Source of the DNA: Treponema sp. UBA3649
Lineage (GTDB): Bacteria; Spirochaetota; Spirochaetia; Treponematales; Treponemataceae
Assembly: GCA_002373325.1 (NCBI GenBank)
Contig: DFKI01000090.1
Location: forward strand, 1 to 50,578
DNA: 50,578 nt
Direction of reading: 5' to 3'
The stretch's first letter is position 1, and every line of letters begins with the position of its first letter. Below, piece by piece: positions 32,434 through 40,574 of the stretch. The notes under the pieces were generated by a model. The model had not been told where the DNA came from. It ran no database searches and was given only the letters and a program-made list of their open reading frames with translations. Made by a program: the position numbers and the translations under genes.

Positions 32434-32462
32434 ATGACATGCCGGAGGATTTGTGATATAAT
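32434..32462 (+). promoter_or_regulatory. Promoter of the tocopherol-cyclase-like gene
   Basis: ATGACA (32434-32439, five of six), 17 bases, perfect TATAAT (32457-32462) with TGA before it, an extended -10. The -35 lies within an AATGACA unit like those of the dispersed palindromic element. The leader to 32645 is about 175 bases and carries element copy C. Confidence 0.6.
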
Positions 32463-32511
32463 GGAAGAAATTTTACTATCAGGTCGAATGTCGAGTTTTT
32501 TTTAACAATCC

Positions 32512-32577
32512 TGTCATTATCGGGCTAGACCCGATAATCTGCTAAAAAGGATTGCCGGATCAAGTCCGGCAATGACA
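32512..32577. repeat. Dispersed palindromic element, copy C (minimal 66-bp form)
   Basis: Terminal inverted repeats TGTCATT (32512) and AATGACA (32571-32577) enclose two hairpins, ATTATCGGG-CTAGA-CCCGATAAT (32516-32538) and TTGCCGGA-TCAAG-TCCGGCAA (32552-32572). It is the simplest copy and defines the unit. TCGAGTTTT and AAAACTCGA flank it as further inverted repeats. It sits in the leader between the promoter and the next gene. Confidence 0.85.
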
Positions 32578-32644
32578 GGGACTTATAAAACTCGAAATTG
32601 AGCCTATCAGATTTTCATTGGATTTTTTCAACGAGGTGCCGCAG

Positions 32645-33799
32645 ATGAAAGACAGAAAAAACGGATTCAATCAAAAAGACCCGGAAAGAAACGCATTCAT
32701 GCTCACGGGGAAATTCGCTCGCAGGGGATATGACTGGTGGTGGCATTCGTTCACGGCTGTCAATGACGCTACCGGGGAGGAGGTTCCTTTTTTCATTGAG
32801 TTCTTCCTTTGCAATCCGGCTCTTTCGGGTGAAAGCACAAGACCGATTTTGGGACAGTTCCCGGAAAATCAGGAGAGGAAGGTAAAGCCCTCTTATCTCA
32901 TGGTGAAGGCGGGATGCTGGGGAAAGAACAAGGTCCAGCTGCACAGGTTCTTTTCGTGGAAGGATGTCACAGTGAGCGAAAAGGCTCCGTATTCCGTAAA
33001 GGCCGCAGAGTGTTTTGCAAGCGACACCGAGCTCCGTGGCTCCGTTTTGGTGAGGGAGTCCCAGGCGAAAGTACCCGCATACATGAGCGACGCAGGAGAA
33101 ATGAAATGGGACCTGAGACTGAACAAAAAAGTCGCTTTCAACGTGGGCTATGGTGCGGGAAAAATCTTCCGTGCGCTAAAGGCTTTCGAGATGTACTGGC
33201 ACGCCGAGGGAATGAAGACGAACGTGACGGGTTCCATTGTTTTGAACGGGCAGTCCTACACGGCGAGGGGAGAGTACTCTTTCGGCTACTCCGACAAAAA
33301 CTGGGGATGCGGATTCACGAGTCCCTGGGTGTGGCTCTCATCCTGCGACCTTGTGAGCCGTAAGACAAGCAAGCGTCTTAACAATTCAGTTTTTGACATC
33401 GGGGGCGGAAGACCCAAGGTTTTCGGAATCCCCCTGAACAGAAAATTGCTTTCCGCTTTTTGGTACGAGGGGCAGCCTTACGAATTTAATTTCAGCAAAT
33501 TCTGGACGCGCACTAAAACTGAGTTCTCATCGGAGGAGACGGAGAGCGAAATCATCTGGCACGTAAAGCAGGAAAATAAAACCGCCGTGATGGAGACCGA
33601 GGTGAAGTGCAAAAAATCCGACATGCTCTGGGTGAATTATGAAGACCCCGACGGACAAAAGATGTTCAAGCGGCTCTGGAACGGAGGAAACGGATCCGGC
33701 ACCGTTAGGCTTTACAAAAAAGAAAAGGGGAAAAAAATCCTCATAGACGACATCGTGGCAAGGCACATCGGATGCGAGTACGGCGAGTTTGAGAGGTGA
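32645..33799 (+). CDS. Tocopherol-cyclase-like family protein
   Basis: A 384-residue protein with no signal peptide. ATG 32645 is chosen over in-frame TTG 32618 because GAGGTG precedes it. The N-terminal part holds GYDWWWHSFTAVN and an internal domain begins near MYWHAEGMKTNVTGSIVLNG. The later block GYSDKNWGCGFTSPWVWLSS is the strongest family signature, shared with bacterial proteins assigned to the tocopherol cyclase-like (VTE1-related) family. The plant enzyme forms the chromanol ring; bacterial relatives in Treponema and clostridia are uncharacterised and unlikely to make tocopherol, so the true substrate, perhaps a lipid, is unknown. It is monocistronic behind a repeat-containing leader. 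Confidence 0.7.
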   Translation: MKDRKNGFNQKDPERNAFMLTGKFARRGYDWWWHSFTAVNDATGEEVPFFIEFFLCNPALSGESTRPILGQFPENQERKVKPSYLMVKAGCWGKNKVQLHRFFSWKDVTVSEKAPYSVKAAECFASDTELRGSVLVRESQAKVPAYMSDAGEMKWDLRLNKKVAFNVGYGAGKIFRALKAFEMYWHAEGMKTNVTGSIVLNGQSYTARGEYSFGYSDKNWGCGFTSPWVWLSSCDLVSRKTSKRLNNSVFDIGGGRPKVFGIPLNRKLLSAFWYEGQPYEFNFSKFWTRTKTEFSSEETESEIIWHVKQENKTAVMETEVKCKKSDMLWVNYEDPDGQKMFKRLWNGGNGSGTVRLYKKEKGKKILIDDIVARHIGCEYGEFER

Positions 33800-33873
33800 A
33801 AACTGAGAGTTGAAAATTGAGAATTGAAAACTTCTCACTTCTCAATCCTGTTTCCTCACTCCTAACCTCTCCC
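33790..33873. repeat. Purine/pyrimidine imperfect palindrome upstream of dnaX
   Basis: The plus strand is purine-rich (GAGAGGTGAAAACTGAGAG...) up to about 33828 and then pyrimidine-rich (...CTCACTCCTAACCTCTCC), so the block can fold into one long imperfect hairpin. The best core is TTGAGAA (33817-33823) with TTCTCAA (33839-33845). No T-run follows. It starts within the last codons of the upstream gene. Confidence 0.45.
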
Positions 33874-33902
33874 TTGCGATTTTTTTTTGTTTCGGTTATA
33901 AT
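33874..33902 (+). promoter_or_regulatory. Promoter of dnaX, abutting the start codon
   Basis: TTGCGA (33874-33879), 17 bases, perfect TATAAT (33897-33902). Only five bases separate the -10 box from ATG 33908, and there is no Shine-Dalgarno sequence, so the mRNA should begin at the start codon. Confidence 0.6.
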
Positions 33903-33907
33903 GAATT

Positions 33908-35716
33908 ATGGCTTATGAAGTAACGGCGACCAGACGAAGGCCGCAGAGTTTTGAGAATCTTGTCGGGCAGGAATTTGTTGCCGCCACATTGAAAAACGCG
34001 ATCGAGTCAAAAAAGATTGCGCACGCATATTTGTTTTCAGGACCCCGGGGATGCGGTAAAACTTCCACCGCTCGCATTTTGGCAAAGGCATTGAACTGCG
34101 AGAAAGGTCCCACGGCCACACCATGCGGGGAATGTTCAGCATGCAAGGAAATCACAGCCGGCTCATCCATGGACGTGATTGAGATAGACGGTGCTTCAAA
34201 TACAAGCGTAAACGACATCAGGCAGATTAAGGACGAGGTGATGTTCCCTCCGAACTCCTGCAAGTACAAAATCTACATAATCGATGAAGTCCACATGCTC
34301 TCGACCAGCGCTTTCAACGCATTGCTCAAAACCATCGAGGAGCCGCCGCCTTATGTCATCTTCATTTTCGCCACGACCGAACTGCAGAAGGTTCCCGCCA
34401 CAATCAAAAGCAGGTGCCAGCAGTTCAACTTCCGTCTCGTCCCCATTGAAAAAGTAAAGGAACAGCTTGCACTTGCAGCGTCGGAGATAGGAATCAAGGC
34501 GGAGGATGAGGCACTCTACTGGATTGCCAGGGAATCCACAGGAAGTATGCGCGACAGCTACACTCTTTTCGATCAGGTTGCGGCGTTCAGCGACGGTGAG
34601 ATTACCTATGAAAAAATCCGCGACAAACTCGGGCTTGTGGGCGTGGACCGACTGAACGAGCTTTTCGGATTCTGTGTTGCGGGAGACTCATCCACGGCAC
34701 TTTTGAAGCTGGACGAATATTTGCAGAACGGAGTCTCAATCGAGCAGCTGATTACGAACTGCACCGACTACCTGAGGAATCTTCTTCTTATTAAAAACGG
34801 AATCACGAAGGAGGCTCTTTTGGGACAGGCAGCCGAAAGATTCAACTCGGACGTTCTTTCCTCATGGAGCAGCGTGCAGATTGAGCGGGCCCTTTCCATT
34901 TTCATGCAGCTTTACCGAGACATCCGTTACTCCCTGAGTCCAAGGTATGAGCTTGAGCTTGCCGTAAGCAGATTGTGCTGGCTGAAAGATTATGTCTCTC
35001 CCATGGAAGTCAAGCGTGCCCTTGATGCCGTGCGTCCCATGCTTTCGAATGCTTCTTTGGCCAGGGTAGTGCGGGATGATGCGCGGAGTCTTGAACCGCA
35101 GAATCTTGAGCAGCAGAATCTTGCGTTGCAAAATCAGGAGACAAGGACTGAAAACCGCCCTTTTGATTTTGGCGGAGCTGAACCGCCTGAAAAATACTCA
35201 GCAAGTTTTGAGGATGACGGATCCGAATATCAGGATGCGCCGGATGGTGAGGAGCCTCCAGACCTGAGTGATTTTCTGCACTCTCTTCAAAGCAGGGAGC
35301 AAAAAAATCCTGACGTGCGGAAAGACGAGGGTGAAAAAAAATCTCCGGAACAACAGTCTGACAGGGAGATTGTGCCGTCCTCAGCTGTGGACACTTCAAG
35401 CGTGGAAAAAGTTCGTGAGGCAGTCCAGAATGATTTTTCCGAGACGGAGCCCTTTGTCGGAGCGCTCATTTCAAAGACCGAAAATTGGAAAAAAAACGGC
35501 GGGACCGTGGAGTGCACTATTTCCACGGATTTTGACTTGAGCAGAATACGCTCGTGCAGCGCAAAGATTTCGAAATATCTCTCGAAGGTCTATGGACAAG
35601 AAATCGCTTTTTCTGTTACATTGAAAGAGGAGATAAAAGAAACCGGACAAATCAGTCTGCCGGAGGACGTCGCTCTCATACGGGATGTCTTTCGCGGAAG
35701 GATTGTCGGTCAGTAA
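33908..35716 (+). CDS. dnaX: DNA polymerase III subunit gamma/tau
   Basis: A 602-residue clamp-loader ATPase. It opens with YEVTATRRRPQSFENLVGQE, then Walker A SGPRGCGKTSTARILAKALN, the zinc-binding cysteines of CEKGPTATPCGECSACK, Walker B and DEVHMLSTSAFNALLKTIEE, and the sensor-1 region IFIFATTELQKVPATIKSRC. Residues about 390-500 are a charged, Gln/Glu-rich linker, and the last 90 residues form a small tau-type domain. No programmed frameshift signal for a separate gamma product was looked for in detail. It leads dnaX-ebfC-recR, the usual bacterial order, with ebfC 13 bases downstream. The start codon directly follows the promoter. Confidence 0.96.
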   Translation: MAYEVTATRRRPQSFENLVGQEFVAATLKNAIESKKIAHAYLFSGPRGCGKTSTARILAKALNCEKGPTATPCGECSACKEITAGSSMDVIEIDGASNTSVNDIRQIKDEVMFPPNSCKYKIYIIDEVHMLSTSAFNALLKTIEEPPPYVIFIFATTELQKVPATIKSRCQQFNFRLVPIEKVKEQLALAASEIGIKAEDEALYWIARESTGSMRDSYTLFDQVAAFSDGEITYEKIRDKLGLVGVDRLNELFGFCVAGDSSTALLKLDEYLQNGVSIEQLITNCTDYLRNLLLIKNGITKEALLGQAAERFNSDVLSSWSSVQIERALSIFMQLYRDIRYSLSPRYELELAVSRLCWLKDYVSPMEVKRALDAVRPMLSNASLARVVRDDARSLEPQNLEQQNLALQNQETRTENRPFDFGGAEPPEKYSASFEDDGSEYQDAPDGEEPPDLSDFLHSLQSREQKNPDVRKDEGEKKSPEQQSDREIVPSSAVDTSSVEKVREAVQNDFSETEPFVGALISKTENWKKNGGTVECTISTDFDLSRIRSCSAKISKYLSKVYGQEIAFSVTLKEEIKETGQISLPEDVALIRDVFRGRIVGQ

Positions 35717-35729
35717 TAAAGAGGAAAAT

Positions 35730-36038
35730 ATGAATCCATTTGACATGATAAAGAACATCGGGAACCTTAAGGGACAGCTTGAGAACGCTCAGTCCCAGCT
35801 TGCGGAGGTGCAGGCTTCTGGTTCTTCCGGCGGAAACATGGTGACCGTGACTTTGAACGGAAAGTTTGAGATGATTGACCTTGTGCTCGACCCAATCTGC
35901 GTGGACAACCGCGACGTTCCGATGCTCCAGGACTTAATCAAGGCGGCCCATCATGCTGCGGTGGAGAACGTTCAGGAAGAAATCAAGGCGAAACTGGGGC
36001 CCATGCTCTCTGGAATGAATATCCCCGGGCTTGGTTGA
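35730..36038 (+). CDS. ebfC: YbaB/EbfC nucleoid-associated protein
   Basis: A 102-residue DNA-binding protein that forms dimers and coats the nucleoid; the Borrelia member is EbfC. ATG 35730 is used because GAGG precedes it; the frame extends upstream into dnaX without support. The N-terminal helix MNPFDMIKNIGNLKGQLENA is followed by the conserved turn VTVTLNGKFEMIDLVLDP, a middle helix and a short Met/Gly tail. It lies between dnaX and recR as in most bacteria, and its stop overlaps the recR start in TGATG. Confidence 0.93.
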   Translation: MNPFDMIKNIGNLKGQLENAQSQLAEVQASGSSGGNMVTVTLNGKFEMIDLVLDPICVDNRDVPMLQDLIKAAHHAAVENVQEEIKAKLGPMLSGMNIPGLG

Positions 36039-36637
36039 TGAACGCACTGGACGAAATCACCGAAAGTTTTTCAAGGCTTCCGGGAATCGGAAAAAAATCT
36101 GCCGCAAGAATCGCAAATCATCTTCTCAAAGCCGATCCGATTTTTATGGACCGTTTCGCAAGGCAGATTGCGACCCTTCAGCAAAAAATACATCCCTGCT
36201 CAATATGCGGCTCGTGGACGGAAAGCGAGACTTGCCCAATCTGTTCCGACATGAACCGTGACAGATCCCTTCTGTGCGTGGTTGAGCAGCCCCAGGATGT
36301 CTCAACGATAGAGAATTCGAACGAGTACAAAGGACTTTTCCATGTGCTAGGAGGCGTAATCTCTCCTCTTGACGGCGTGGGGCCGGATCAGCTCAGGATA
36401 AAATCTCTTGTTGAGAGGGTCAGGGAGGGGGAAATCCGTGAGGTCATAATAGCGACGAATCCCACTGTGGAAGGTGACACAACGGCGCTCTACATCCAGC
36501 ACGTTCTTTCCCAGACCGAATCATTGTCAGGCTGTACTGTTACCCGTCTTGCAAGCGGACTTCCCGTCGGCGGTGATCTTGAGTACATTGACAAAGTGAC
36601 TCTGGCAAGAAGTTTCCGGGGCAGGATAAAAATTTAG
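36038..36637 (+). CDS. recR: Recombination mediator RecR
   Basis: A 199-residue protein of the RecFOR pathway that helps load RecA at gaps. The helix-hairpin-helix SRLPGIGKKSAARIANHLL is at the N-terminus, a four-Cys zinc finger spans about residues 54-69 (CSICGSWTESETCPIC), the Toprim domain begins LLCVVEQPQDVSTIE, and the C-terminal GLPVGGDLEYIDKVTLARS is diagnostic. ATG 36038 overlaps the ebfC stop; a TTG three bases earlier is an alternative. No strong ribosome-binding site is present, consistent with translational coupling to ebfC. Confidence 0.95.
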   Translation: MNALDEITESFSRLPGIGKKSAARIANHLLKADPIFMDRFARQIATLQQKIHPCSICGSWTESETCPICSDMNRDRSLLCVVEQPQDVSTIENSNEYKGLFHVLGGVISPLDGVGPDQLRIKSLVERVREGEIREVIIATNPTVEGDTTALYIQHVLSQTESLSGCTVTRLASGLPVGGDLEYIDKVTLARSFRGRIKI

Positions 36638-36689
36638 TTCAACGAGTAATATCCAACGGGGGATTCTCTGTGCCATCGGAAGCTTTCCC

Positions 36690-36717
36690 TAATCAAAACG
36701 GCGAAAAATGCCGATAA
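36690..36717 (+). promoter_or_regulatory. Possible sigma-28-like -10 upstream of rlmE
   Basis: GCCGATAA (36710-36717) matches the sigma-28 -10 exactly, but the best -35 (TAATCAAA from 36690) is one base off spacing and a weak match. The element also forms half of a CGGC/GCCG hairpin. It may be chance. Confidence 0.2.
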
Positions 36718-36723
36718 CGGGGT

Positions 36724-37350
36724 ATGGCAAAAGCGTCCAATTCTTACAGCAAACCGGATTATTGGTCTCAGAAGGCTTTCAAGGAAGGCTATCCCGCCCG
36801 CAGTGTCTACAAGTTGCAGGAGATTGATTCGAAATTCGGAATGTTGAAATCCGGTCATACAGTCCTTGATTTGGGATCCGCTCCCGGAAGCTGGACCACA
36901 TGGCTCTTGCGCAAACTCGAAAAATCTGGTAAAATAGTGTCGGTGGATTTGAATCCATTGGCTAAGTCAGTCAAGGGCGACAACCTGATTTTCTTCCAGG
37001 GTGATTTGCTGAGTGAGGAAATCCGTTCCAAAATCAAGGAGAACGGACCCTATGATCTCGTCGTTTGTGATGCGGCTCCTCTTACTACCGGCAACCGTAC
37101 AGTTGATACAGCAAGGTCCAGGTCGCTTGTGGAGATGGCCATTTGGTATGCCGAAGAGATGCTTAAGCCCGGAGGAAATTTCTGCGTGAAGATTTTCCAG
37201 AACGGGGATCAGCAGAAAGAGCTGATTAAGATGCGCGGGATTTTTGCCACGGCGAAGGGATTCAAACCGGAGGCCTGCAGGACAGAATCCTTTGAGACCT
37301 ACTTAATCGGGCTGAATAAAAAGGAAAGGGAACCGGCTTCTCAAGCTTGA
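36724..37350 (+). CDS. rlmE: 23S rRNA 2'-O-methyltransferase RlmE (FtsJ/RrmJ)
   Basis: A 208-residue SAM-dependent enzyme that methylates the 2'-OH of a uridine in the 23S rRNA A-loop. The conserved opening SKPDYWSQKAFKEGYPARSV includes the first Lys of the K-D-K-E tetrad, then the SAM motif VLDLGSAPGSWTTWLLR, the acidic VSVDLNPLA, the catalytic Asp in DLVVCDAAPLTTGNR, Lys in GGNFCVKIFQNGDQ and Glu in ACRTESFETYLIGL. It sits 86 bases after recR and could be read from the same transcript or a weak local promoter. Confidence 0.94.
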   Translation: MAKASNSYSKPDYWSQKAFKEGYPARSVYKLQEIDSKFGMLKSGHTVLDLGSAPGSWTTWLLRKLEKSGKIVSVDLNPLAKSVKGDNLIFFQGDLLSEEIRSKIKENGPYDLVVCDAAPLTTGNRTVDTARSRSLVEMAIWYAEEMLKPGGNFCVKIFQNGDQQKELIKMRGIFATAKGFKPEACRTESFETYLIGLNKKEREPASQA

Positions 37351-37355
37351 TTTTT

Positions 37356-37385
37356 TTTACATGGGCGGTTCCATGAGTTTATAGT
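37356..37385 (+). promoter_or_regulatory. Possible promoter of the LysM/M23 gene
   Basis: TTTACA (37356-37361), 18 bases, TATAGT (37380-37385). ATG 37398 is 12 bases further, giving a leader of only about six bases and no ribosome-binding site. Confidence 0.4.
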
Positions 37386-37397
37386 TGGTACGGTACG

Positions 37398-38603
37398 ATG
37401 AAACAGAAATTTATTTTTTCGAAGGAAATTTGCTACACGAAGCGTCTCAAAGTCAGGACCCATGAGAAAGTCATTCTGACAGGCGCTCTCTCCATGTTCT
37501 TGGCAATGACTTTGGGATTCGCTAGTACGGCGGTCCTTGTCCACATAAACAACTACAGCGGTCAGGGCGGTGGTCTTGGTGACAGTCTTGCCGATGAGAG
37601 TGATCTTGCGGTCGATGAGTATAATCAGCCTCTTCCGGGCGAGAATATTGCGGAGGAGGATATAAGCGGTCTTCCTGTTGACAGCAATATTGACGAGAAT
37701 TCCGAGCTTGCGGTGCTTAATGCCATCGGGGATTCCGTGGAGCCTTTGGAAAACGATGCTGGTCTTTCCATGGATTCTGGACTCATCGCGGAAGGTTCGG
37801 ACTTGATTGAGGATGCCGCGCAGGATGATGTGACTGATGAGGAATTCGTCGAGACACCGCTTTTCTACAGGGTCTACAGGGTGAAGGAGAACGACACGGT
37901 CGGTGTAATCGCCAAGCAGTTCGGTGTGGACAACGGAACCATTTTCAGCGCGAACGAGGGAGTCATCTCATCGGCACTGAGCCTGAGGGTGAATTCCCTG
38001 CTCAAGATTCCGTCAATGAAGGGAGTTCTTTATACCGTGCAAAAGGACGGGGAGACGCTTGAGACAATCTGCAAGAGAAATGACGTGAAGGTGGAGCCTA
38101 CTCTGACTGCGAACAACAGGACCGCCACGGAAAAACTCAGGTCCGGAACGACCGTCTTTTTGGTTGACGGAAAGATGGATCCGGGAAAACTCCTTGAGCT
38201 GAGCGGCGAGCTTTTCAAAAAACCGCTTCATTCAGCTTATTACATCTCTTCAAGATACGGATGGCGCGTAAGTCCCTTCGACTCTTCCAAGCGCACTTAC
38301 CACGGAGGCACTGACTTGGCTTGTCCGAAAGGAACGTCCATCTTCCCCACGAGCGAGGGACGTGTGATTACGGCGGGTTGGAGCAGCATCTACGGAAACT
38401 ATGTGATTGTCCAGCACCACAGCGGATACAAGTCGCTTTACGGACACATGAGCAAAATCACTTGTGAAAAGGGCAATTACGTCTACACGAACACCGTCAT
38501 TGGAAAAGTGGGAAGCACCGGAATGAGTACGGGTCCCCACCTCCATTTCACAATCTACAAGAACGGAAAGGCAATCAATCCGGAAGACAAGCTCAACTTG
38601 TAG
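37398..38603 (+). CDS. Membrane-anchored LysM and M23 (LytM-type) peptidoglycan endopeptidase
   Basis: A 401-residue envelope protein. A single N-terminal membrane helix (about residues 25-45, ILTGALSMFLAMTLGFAS) is followed by an acidic, probably disordered linker (about 50-150). Two LysM domains come next (YRVKENDTVGVIAKQFGVD and YTVQKDGETLETICKR), then a C-terminal M23 peptidase domain. The zinc ligands are intact: His and Asp in YHGGTDLACP and the HxH of GPHLHF, with the preceding catalytic His in SLYGHMS. It should cleave peptide cross-links in the wall during growth or division, or activate amidases, although complete zinc ligands favour an active enzyme. It converges on the TraB/GumN gene with 14 bases between them. 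Confidence 0.92.
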   Translation: MKQKFIFSKEICYTKRLKVRTHEKVILTGALSMFLAMTLGFASTAVLVHINNYSGQGGGLGDSLADESDLAVDEYNQPLPGENIAEEDISGLPVDSNIDENSELAVLNAIGDSVEPLENDAGLSMDSGLIAEGSDLIEDAAQDDVTDEEFVETPLFYRVYRVKENDTVGVIAKQFGVDNGTIFSANEGVISSALSLRVNSLLKIPSMKGVLYTVQKDGETLETICKRNDVKVEPTLTANNRTATEKLRSGTTVFLVDGKMDPGKLLELSGELFKKPLHSAYYISSRYGWRVSPFDSSKRTYHGGTDLACPKGTSIFPTSEGRVITAGWSSIYGNYVIVQHHSGYKSLYGHMSKITCEKGNYVYTNTVIGKVGSTGMSTGPHLHFTIYKNGKAINPEDKLNL

Positions 38604-38617
38604 CTGCAGCTCTTCCT

Positions 38618-39562
38618 CTATTTTTTGCCCAGAAAGCTGAACACTGAATCCTTGCCCAGAAAATGCATGGATCCCGCAAAGATGAAAGTCTCGCCACCGT
38701 CATTCAGGTAGCCCCTTATTTTTTCAGCCCACGCCTTGTTCCTTTTTGTCAGAAGCGCCTCGTTGTAATTTTTTGAATACTCTTCCAGCATGGGATCGCT
38801 TTCACCCATCAGCTCCTCTTCGTCCTCATCAGCTTCCAGCATGGCTTTCTCATCCCCTGCAAGATACGCCTCATAAAGATTGTTGATGTAATTGTTGAAA
38901 ATCTCGGGATTCTCAAGCACAAGCAGAATCGATTTCAGAACGGCAAGCTGCTCCTCATAGGTTCCGAACTGCATAACGTCAATCTGGAGCTGAAGAGTGT
39001 CAAGACCTTCCCATGAACGTCCGTCCTTTTTCGCCTTGTCCATAAGAAACTGATCCACTCCCTTCGTTGCATCCAATCCGCAGCTCGCATATTGGAAGAC
39101 CGAGATTGTGTTCGTAAGAAGCCACGGCTCGTACATTCCCAAGGGACGCGCAATCGTCTCGTCAAGCACGGAAAAAAGCGTCTCAAGTTCTGATTCGGAA
39201 AGCTCGTTCATGACGTTCCTTCCCTGTGCCTTTATCAGGTTGGTGATAAGTGACTTTACAAGCTCTCCCTGCAAAGCGTCCATATCCTCAGATGAGATTT
39301 CAGCCACAAGACGGTCGGCGTTCTCAAAATCATCCATGACCTGAGATGGAAGCGGATAAAGTCTCTCGTCGCCCACGTGGATTGTTCCGAGAATATGCAC
39401 GGTCGAGGGATTTCCCTTCGAGTCAGTTCCGCAGATGCTCCAGTACATCCTCTCTTTCATCTCTGGTTCGGCGAATGACGTTGATTTGCATGAGATTGAG
39501 ACAAAAATTCCCGAAATCACCAGCGCGAGTGCCAGGATTGATTTTAGCCTGAATTTTTTCAT
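38618..39562 (-). CDS. TraB/GumN-family lipoprotein
   Basis: A 314-residue lipoprotein: signal peptide MKKFRLKSILALALVISGIF with lipobox VSISC (Cys about residue 25). The TraB/PrgY/GumN domain shows the two invariant parts, HILGTIHVGDERLYPLP near the N-terminus and FIFAGSMHFLGKDSVF near the C-terminus, whose GxxH motifs are thought to form a metal-dependent peptidase-like site. The middle region holds an acidic insert (KAMLEADEDEEEL). GGAGG precedes ATG 39562 and a TTGACA promoter lies upstream. Family members are linked to pheromone shutdown, polysaccharide export operons and haem; a specific role here is unknown. Confidence 0.88.
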   Translation of the reverse strand: MKKFRLKSILALALVISGIFVSISCKSTSFAEPEMKERMYWSICGTDSKGNPSTVHILGTIHVGDERLYPLPSQVMDDFENADRLVAEISSEDMDALQGELVKSLITNLIKAQGRNVMNELSESELETLFSVLDETIARPLGMYEPWLLTNTISVFQYASCGLDATKGVDQFLMDKAKKDGRSWEGLDTLQLQIDVMQFGTYEEQLAVLKSILLVLENPEIFNNYINNLYEAYLAGDEKAMLEADEDEEELMGESDPMLEEYSKNYNEALLTKRNKAWAEKIRGYLNDGGETFIFAGSMHFLGKDSVFSFLGKK

Positions 39563-39589
39563 TTAGTCCTCCTTTTTTTGTACGCGTGA

Positions 39590-39618
39590 AGTCTACCCCA
39601 TTCCCCCTTCTTTGTCAA
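39590..39618 (-). promoter_or_regulatory. Promoter of the TraB/GumN lipoprotein
   Basis: On the minus strand perfect TTGACA (39613-39618), 17 bases, TAGACT (39590-39595). Predicted leader about 22 bases, ending in GGAGG. Confidence 0.6.
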
Positions 39619-39657
39619 TTCTGCCTTAGGACCTGATTTTGCGGGGGAGAGTGATTA

Positions 39658-39686
39658 TGGACAGGACCCGGAAATTGTGCTAGAAT
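39658..39686 (+). promoter_or_regulatory. Promoter of the alpha/beta hydrolase, abutting the start codon
   Basis: TGGACA (39658-39663, five of six), 17 bases, TAGAAT (39681-39686) preceded by TGC, an extended -10. ATG 39693 follows after six bases, so the transcript should start at the start codon. Confidence 0.6.
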
Positions 39687-39692
39687 GTGGAC

Positions 39693-40574
39693 ATGAGTTT
39701 AAAATATCTTTTGCAAGAAGGCTTCGTCAAAATGTGGAACAAAATCGGAAAGGACGCATACAGGACCCGGTATTACGAGTCGCTTGCCCATCCCGAGCCT
39801 GTGGATGAAATTCCTTCCTATTTATATAAGAAATTTTCCGTGCAGAAAGAGAACTTTGACGGCTTCCAGTATTTCAAAATCAGTCCGAATGAGGGAAAAT
39901 CCGGGACTGCTGTTTTTTACATTGCCGGCGGAGGCGGACTTGCAGGACCTACCGAGCGTCATTTCAGGACGGTTGAGAGGCTTTTGGAAACCGGAGTTTG
40001 TGATGTATGCCTTCCGTTTTATCCCCTTGCTCCGGAACACAACGTGAGGTTTGCCTTGAGGTGGCTTCAGAAAGTCTATGCGAACCTGCTCAAGGATTTC
40101 AAATCCGACCGGATAGCTCTTGCGGGTGACGGGATTGGAGCGAACATGGCTTTGAGTCTTTTCTCAAGGGTGGCGCACAAGCCTGGAAAAATCGTTCTCA
40201 TCTCACCCAAGGTGGGACTGGGCCTGGAAAAGAACCGCGAGCTGATGCAGAGGGCCGGGGAATCCGATATCTTCGAGACTCTTGCCTCCAACGATCTGAT
40301 TGTAAAGAGCTGGGCAGGAAACGCCGCTATGGACAGTCCCGATTTTGAGCCGTCATCAATCGACTTCACGGGATTTCCTCCCATCCAGCTTTTTTACGGG
40401 ACGAAGGAAATCTATTACCCCATGGTGGGCTCCCTGATTGCAAGGATTGAAAGCACCGAGACTCCCCTGGAGATTCATTACAAGAACATGTGTCATTCCT
40501 GGCCGCTTCATCAGGACTTGAGCGAGGGACGTGCCGCGGTAAAACAGATTGCCGAGTTCATTTCTGGATCCTGA
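39693..40574 (+). CDS. Alpha/beta-hydrolase-fold protein lacking the nucleophile serine
   Basis: About 293 residues related to the hormone-sensitive lipase/alpha-beta hydrolase 3 family. The oxyanion segment appears as VFYIAGGGGLAGP in place of HGGG, and the nucleophile elbow, normally GDSAGG, reads GDGIGAN, so residue 147 is Gly instead of Ser. The late His in NMCHSWPLH is kept; the acid position near YGTKEIYY is unclear. With no Ser it is probably not a classical esterase and may be a binding protein or a diverged enzyme. ATG 39693 has no ribosome-binding site and lies six bases after a -10 box; GTG 39687 in frame falls right after the -10 and is less likely. Its 3' end overlaps the convergent YczE-like gene by 17 bases. 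Confidence 0.75.
   Translation: MSLKYLLQEGFVKMWNKIGKDAYRTRYYESLAHPEPVDEIPSYLYKKFSVQKENFDGFQYFKISPNEGKSGTAVFYIAGGGGLAGPTERHFRTVERLLETGVCDVCLPFYPLAPEHNVRFALRWLQKVYANLLKDFKSDRIALAGDGIGANMALSLFSRVAHKPGKIVLISPKVGLGLEKNRELMQRAGESDIFETLASNDLIVKSWAGNAAMDSPDFEPSSIDFTGFPPIQLFYGTKEIYYPMVGSLIARIESTETPLEIHYKNMCHSWPLHQDLSEGRAAVKQIAEFISGS

Noticed and set aside
36690..36717. Sigma-28 promoter for rlmE
   Set aside because: The -10 is exact but the -35 is weak and off spacing, it overlaps a small hairpin, and rlmE has no link to motility; kept only as a low-confidence site.
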